Shown here: piece by piece, positions 1-4,498 of the stretch
How the letters are laid out: each line of letters begins with the position of its first letter
Numbering within the stretch: position 1 is the stretch's first letter
Source: Baffinella frigidus
Taxonomy: Eukaryota; Cryptophyceae; Cryptomonadales; Baffinellaceae
DNA: 11,816 bases
Assembly (NCBI GenBank): GCA_026770585.1
Contig: MU646714.1
Location: forward strand, 108,192-120,007
Reading direction: 5' to 3'
Notes under the pieces: model-generated
Seen by the model: only the letters and a program-made list of their open reading frames with translations
Database searches by the model: none
Told to the model about the DNA's origin: nothing
Translations under genes and position numbers: made by a program

Positions 1-330
1 GGGGTTTGGGGTTTGGGGTTTGGGGTTTGGGGTTTAGGGTGTGGGGTGTGGGGTGTGGGGTGTGGGGTGTGGGGTATTGGGTGTGGGGTTCGGGGTTTTG
101 GGTTTGGTGTTTACTGTAGGGGTCTGGGTTTAGGGTTTGGGTTTTGGGTTTTGGGTTTTGGGGTGTGGGGTTTGGGGTTTGGGGCATTGGGTGTTGGGTT
201 TGGGGTTTAGGGTTTTAGGTTTAGGGTTTGGGGTTTGGGGGTTAGGGTTTGGGGTTTGGGGTTTGGGGTTTGGGTTTAGGGCTTAGGATTTAGGGTTTAG
301 GGTTTAGGGTTCGGGGTTCGGGATCTAAGG
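1..330 (+). repeat. Degenerate telomere-like array, G-rich on the plus strand
   Basis: About 330 bases of imperfect 6-8 base units, mostly TTTGGGG and TTTAGGG with TGTGGGG, TTCGGGG and TTTTGGG variants. The variation between neighbouring units shows an old, diverged array and not a fresh telomere. The G-rich strand reads into the window from its left edge, so it cannot be the cap of this molecule. Open frames across it (rich in G, V, W, F) are repeat translations and not genes. Confidence 0.95.
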
Positions 331-361
331 TTTAGACTGAGACAGAGCGAGAGGTTAGGGG

Positions 362-410
362 GGGCAACCCAAAGAAGAAACGGATCTCACGGCACACTCA
401 GTGCCGGAGG
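362..410 (-). pseudogene. Back-half echo of NDPK exon 6
   Basis: Matches the REIRFFFG part of exon 6 (GTGAGATCCG then TTCTTCTTTGGGT) but loses the SDSPGS part and the frame. It lies downstream of the functional exon in transcription order and retains a GT at the site of the possible donor. On the plus strand, TAGACTGAGACAGAG at about 333-347 looks like the end of the 195-base repeat found at 2796-2990. Confidence 0.75.
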
Positions 411-473
411 AGCGGGAGGGCTCAGCAGTTCCGTATGAGTAAGAACACGAACTACCGGCGGTACGGGGTTACC

Positions 474-583
474 CTATTTCACCAAAGATACCCGCTGCAC
501 ACATCGAGAACTTTTAGGGAGTTTAGGGGGGTACCCGAAGAAGAAGCGGATCTCACGGCGGGCGCTCCCGGGCGAATCCGAGC
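474..583 (-). CDS. NDK: NDPK exon 6 (C-terminus)
   Basis: Acceptor CTCGGCAG|GCTCGG completes the Gly of HGSDS and continues [16 protein letters not shown], the end of the NDPK fold. The frame then runs 19 further codons to TAG at 476-474. GG|GTACCC right after FFFG could instead be a donor into a seventh exon beyond the window. Two facts favour that option: the FFFG position is where an NDPK domain normally ends, and the downstream echo at 366-410 keeps a matching GG|GTTGCC. Confidence 0.85.
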
Positions 584-3500
584 CTGCCGAGTGGGAAGAG
601 TGTAAAGTCACTTTCTCGTAAAGCCGCTTTCTGGGTGTGAAGTCACATTCTATCTCCGGGAGGGAGAAAAGGAGCTTTACAACAATGCTCGTAAAGCTTG
701 AGTACCAGGAGTAAGGTGAGATGACCTCTTTCTAGGTTCTATTCAGACACAGCCTCTGTGTGGGTGTACAGTGTGGCTGTGTTGGTATGATATATTTAGG
801 GTCTGCGAGCGCTGTTTTTCTACAACAAAGCACGAATGCGGAAACCTCACGTTCCGCTCACGGAAGCTACCTTGAACCCTCACCCCTCGACCCTCGACCC
901 TCAACCCCAAACCGGGCAGGTTTTGTACCAGGATGGAAAGTAAACCGGGTATCAACAGTACCAGGAAAAGGATTTTTTAGCCAACCATTTCTACGGCAGG
1001 AGGCCCATGACGGTTGACTGAACCTTGCAGGGTTTGTACCAGGACGGCAAATCCCGGACAGCATTAGTACCAGGACAAGAGATCATCAGTCCACACAGTG
1101 GGCTTCAAAGGAGATTTCGACTGGTCGAAATATCGGTTGATAAGATGTCTCTTTACCAAGAAAATTCATGGACCGATCCGCTAAGTCCACTGTGTGATAG
1201 GGTCTGGGGTTGCAGGTTTAGAGTGGTACCGTGGCAGGCGTTCTGGGAGCCGTGGGCACCAAACGTGCAAAACCTGCTATTTGACTATTTCACGTGCAAA
1301 ATCAGCTATTTGGCAAAATCAGCTATTTGACGCCAAACGCGCGAAATCAGCTATTTGACGTGCAAAAACAGCCATTTGACTTTCGGCGAATTGCAGGGGA
1401 GTTCCCGTAATTTTTCACCCAAAGTGGCCGATTCGTGGTACAAATAATAGAAGGACGATGTTTCGCAAGTACCGTGGCAGGCCGTCTGGAAGGCGTTGGT
1501 GCCGAACTTGACACCGAACCGAAATGTACTTTGTCCAGGACGGTGACTAAACCGGGCAGGATCAGTACCAGGAAAGGAATGTACAACACATGTAGAGACT
1601 ATAACTACCTGTATGTTCCAAAGGGAACATGAGTTGACTAGTACCGTGGCAGGCGTTCTGGGAGCCGTCGGTGCCGAACTTGGCGCGCAGCGAGTCCTTG
1701 GCCTCCGCCCGCGCCTGCGCAAACCAAACCAAATCAGTTCAAATTGGTTTGAATCAGTCCAAACGGGTTTGGTTCAAATCAGTCTGAATGCATGTACAGA
1801 GGGTAGTTGGCATTTGACCGCGCCTGCGCAAACCAAACCAACTCAATTCAAATCGATTTAAACTGATTTAAATCAGGCTGAATGCATGTGTGACTCTCTC
1901 TGGTGGTGTTACCCTCTGTTGGTGTTAGTGCACGCCACGTTGGGCACCGAGAGCGAGTCCTTGGCCTCCGGCCGCGCCTGCGCAAACCAAACCAAACCAG
2001 TTCAAGCAGATGAAATCAGTCCAAAACAGATCAAACTGGTTTAAATAGTTTTAAATACATGTGAAGCGAGTCCTTGGCCTTCTCCCGCGCCTGCGATGGG
2101 TTTAGGGTTTAGGGTTTAGGGTTTGGGGTTTATGGTTTGGGGTTTGGGGTTGAGGGTCTATGGTTTATGGTTTGGGGTTTGGGGTCTGGGGTTCCGGGTT
2201 CAGGGTTCAGGGTTGCGCAAACCAGATCAAATCAGTTCAAACCGATTCAAACTGGTTTAAATCAGGCTGAATGCACGTGCGTGTTCGAGGGTGTGAAAAA
2301 AAACCTTGATAGAGTTGGTGGGGCCCAGGATCTCTCCGTTGGTACTGTACTTGTACTAATTAGATAGACCTTCACTGATGGTATTCGGACCTTGCAGTAA
2401 TCAGATAGCGAATGTTGGTATTCGGACCTTGGTGGAGTTGGTGGGGCCCATGCCTCTCTCTCTCTCTCTCTCTCGGTTGGTAACAGCAAAGGTTCCTCTC
2501 TTCGGGTGCGGGAACACACCTTGATGGAGTTGGTGGGGCCCATGAGCGAGCGCCAGCCCTTGATTGCGTCGTCCTTCTGCAGAATCTGCCATCGGGGGTG
2601 TGGGGGTTAAGATTTAGGGCCTGAGGTGTGGGGTGTGGGGCGTGGGGTATGGGTGGTGGGGTGTGGGATTTAGGGTTTAGGGGTTGGGGGTTGGGGTTTC
2701 GGGTTTCGGGTGTCGGGTTCCGGGTTTCGGGTTTCGGATTTAGGAGACACCTCCGTTGCTACAGCGACTAATCTATCAGGTGCCGGGTCTAATACCAGGA
2801 CGATGCAGTCACCGGAAGTCATGAAGTTAACGAGGGAGCCGTAGAAGGACACGGTTGTACGATCAAGGTTGTTGACCGACTACTCTCAAGTTGACAAGCT
2901 GGGTGTGCGGTACAAACCCGTCAACTTTCGAGCCAAAAACAGCCCGGCCCCACCAAATCGGTGCGCCCGAATAGACTGAGACAGGGCTAGTGGTTACCAG
3001 AACGACGCAGTCGCCGGAAGTCATGAAGTTGACGGGGAACCGTAGAAGGGCCGCGCCTCTTGCCCCTTATCCCTTCAGTGGCGGACGGGCACATATTCGC
3101 CCTAACTCGCCCTAGGCAGGTCCTAGGACCCTACCGCAGGGCGTATAATCACACTCGCCACTTACGGGATAGAACGCCTTCGCCTCAACTCCGCCGGAGC
3201 CGCGTAACACCCCCGAAACCTAGCTCTGCCTGAGCAAAACTGGGCTCGCCATAAAACACATCCAGAGCAGAAACTCCAGGACAAAACGGCAAACAAAAAG
3301 GGCTTCTGGCGAGCCCAGGTTTGGTGAGGCAGAGGTGGATCGATACTAGGACGACGCAGTCTCCGGAAGTCATGAAGTTGACGAGGGAGCCGTAGAAGGA
3401 CACGGTTGTATGATCACGGTTGTTGACCGACTACTCTCAAGTTGACAAGCTGGGTGTGCGGTACACACCCGTCAACTTTGGAGTGGAAAAGATCCCGGGC

Positions 3501-4444
3501 TCACCAAATCGGTGCGCCCGAATAGACGGAGGCAGAGCTAGAAACCCTTGCACAGGGCGCATACCAGGACGACGCAGTCGCCGGAAGTCATGAAGTTGAC
3601 GAGGGAGCCGTAGAAGGGCCGCTCCGCGTGCTCCTTGTAGAAGTCCTTCGCCTGCATAAAACAAATTCAGAGCAGAAACTAAAACACATTTATAGAGCAG
3701 AAACGAATAAAACCCATTTAGAGCAGAAACATAAAACACATTCAGAGCAGAAACTCCAGTACACAAGGGCAACTAAAATGCTTTTATGGCGAGCACAGTT
3801 TTACTCAGGCAGAGCTACAAGTCTCAAATTGTATAATTTTTACCAAAAAAATGGCGCCAGGGACCACACGAGGCTATCCATGCGAACAGATTCATAAGTC
3901 AATTATTGGATTATTGCCCAGGAAACACGCCAAAAGTCAGCATTTGATCACGTTTCCGTACGGACATCCGTACGGAAACGTGATCATTTCCCCACAATTT
4001 TTAAAATATCCTTTCATTCTGTTCGCATGGATAGCCTCGTGTGGGAAGGGTCTCGCAGACAACCAATCCTACAGAGTTTTTGATGGTACAAATCAGGGGT
4101 CTCGAAAAAGAGGATTTGCTCCCACTCCCAGGGCCCGTGGAACCTGAGCGACCCAATCTCCATAAGAGTATTAATTAATTGCTTTCAGGATACGAAAATT
4201 GCTACACGATTGCTCATAAAAAGTAATAGTAGACCATTTGTGTAGTAAATTTCGTTGTGCTAAAAGCAATTAATTATTGCTTTTGTGGAGATGAGACCGT
4301 CCACCGACTTCAAATTTTGAGGACTTTTGGATCCATCTCTTAAATGTGAGCTACAAAATGTCTGAACGAGGGGCGAGCACGTCTCTCAGAACTGACAAAC
4401 GAAGCCAAACTTAGTGTGCGCGCGCGCTCTCTCTCTCTCTCTTT

Positions 4445-4498
<54 letters not shown>

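Larger units (their letters stand above)
1715..2283. repeat. Four copies of the intron end that precedes exon 5
   Basis: A 65-80 base unit beginning GCGCAAACC on the plus strand and running through TCAGTTCAAA, GGTTTGA/GATTTAAA and AATCAGGCTGAATGCATGTG occurs near 1718-1795, 1825-1890, 1981-2062 and 2215-2283. On the minus strand it ends as GGTTTGCGCAG, the acceptor region of exon 5. The unit carries imperfect self-complementary pieces (TCAAATTGGTTTGA). The copies show that intron end and exon front were duplicated together. Confidence 0.8.

Noticed and set aside
13-210. Open frames of G/V/W/F repeats in telomere-like arrays (also 4678-4902, 8174-8452 tail)
   Set aside because: They translate simple repeats, change frame freely between units and have no domain content.
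2670-2852. Minus-strand frame starting in the exon 3 echo as a small gene
   Set aside because: Only the first 20 or so residues are NDPK-like; the rest is telomere-like repeat.
3655-3755. CRISPR-like array (four 25-base repeats)
   Set aside because: The units are directly abutting with no unique spacers, lie inside a MITE, and the genome is eukaryotic.
3437-3772. 111-codon minus-strand frame with repeated SALNxFY
   Set aside because: It reads the 25-base tandem repeat of MITE copy B and then exon 3 out of frame.
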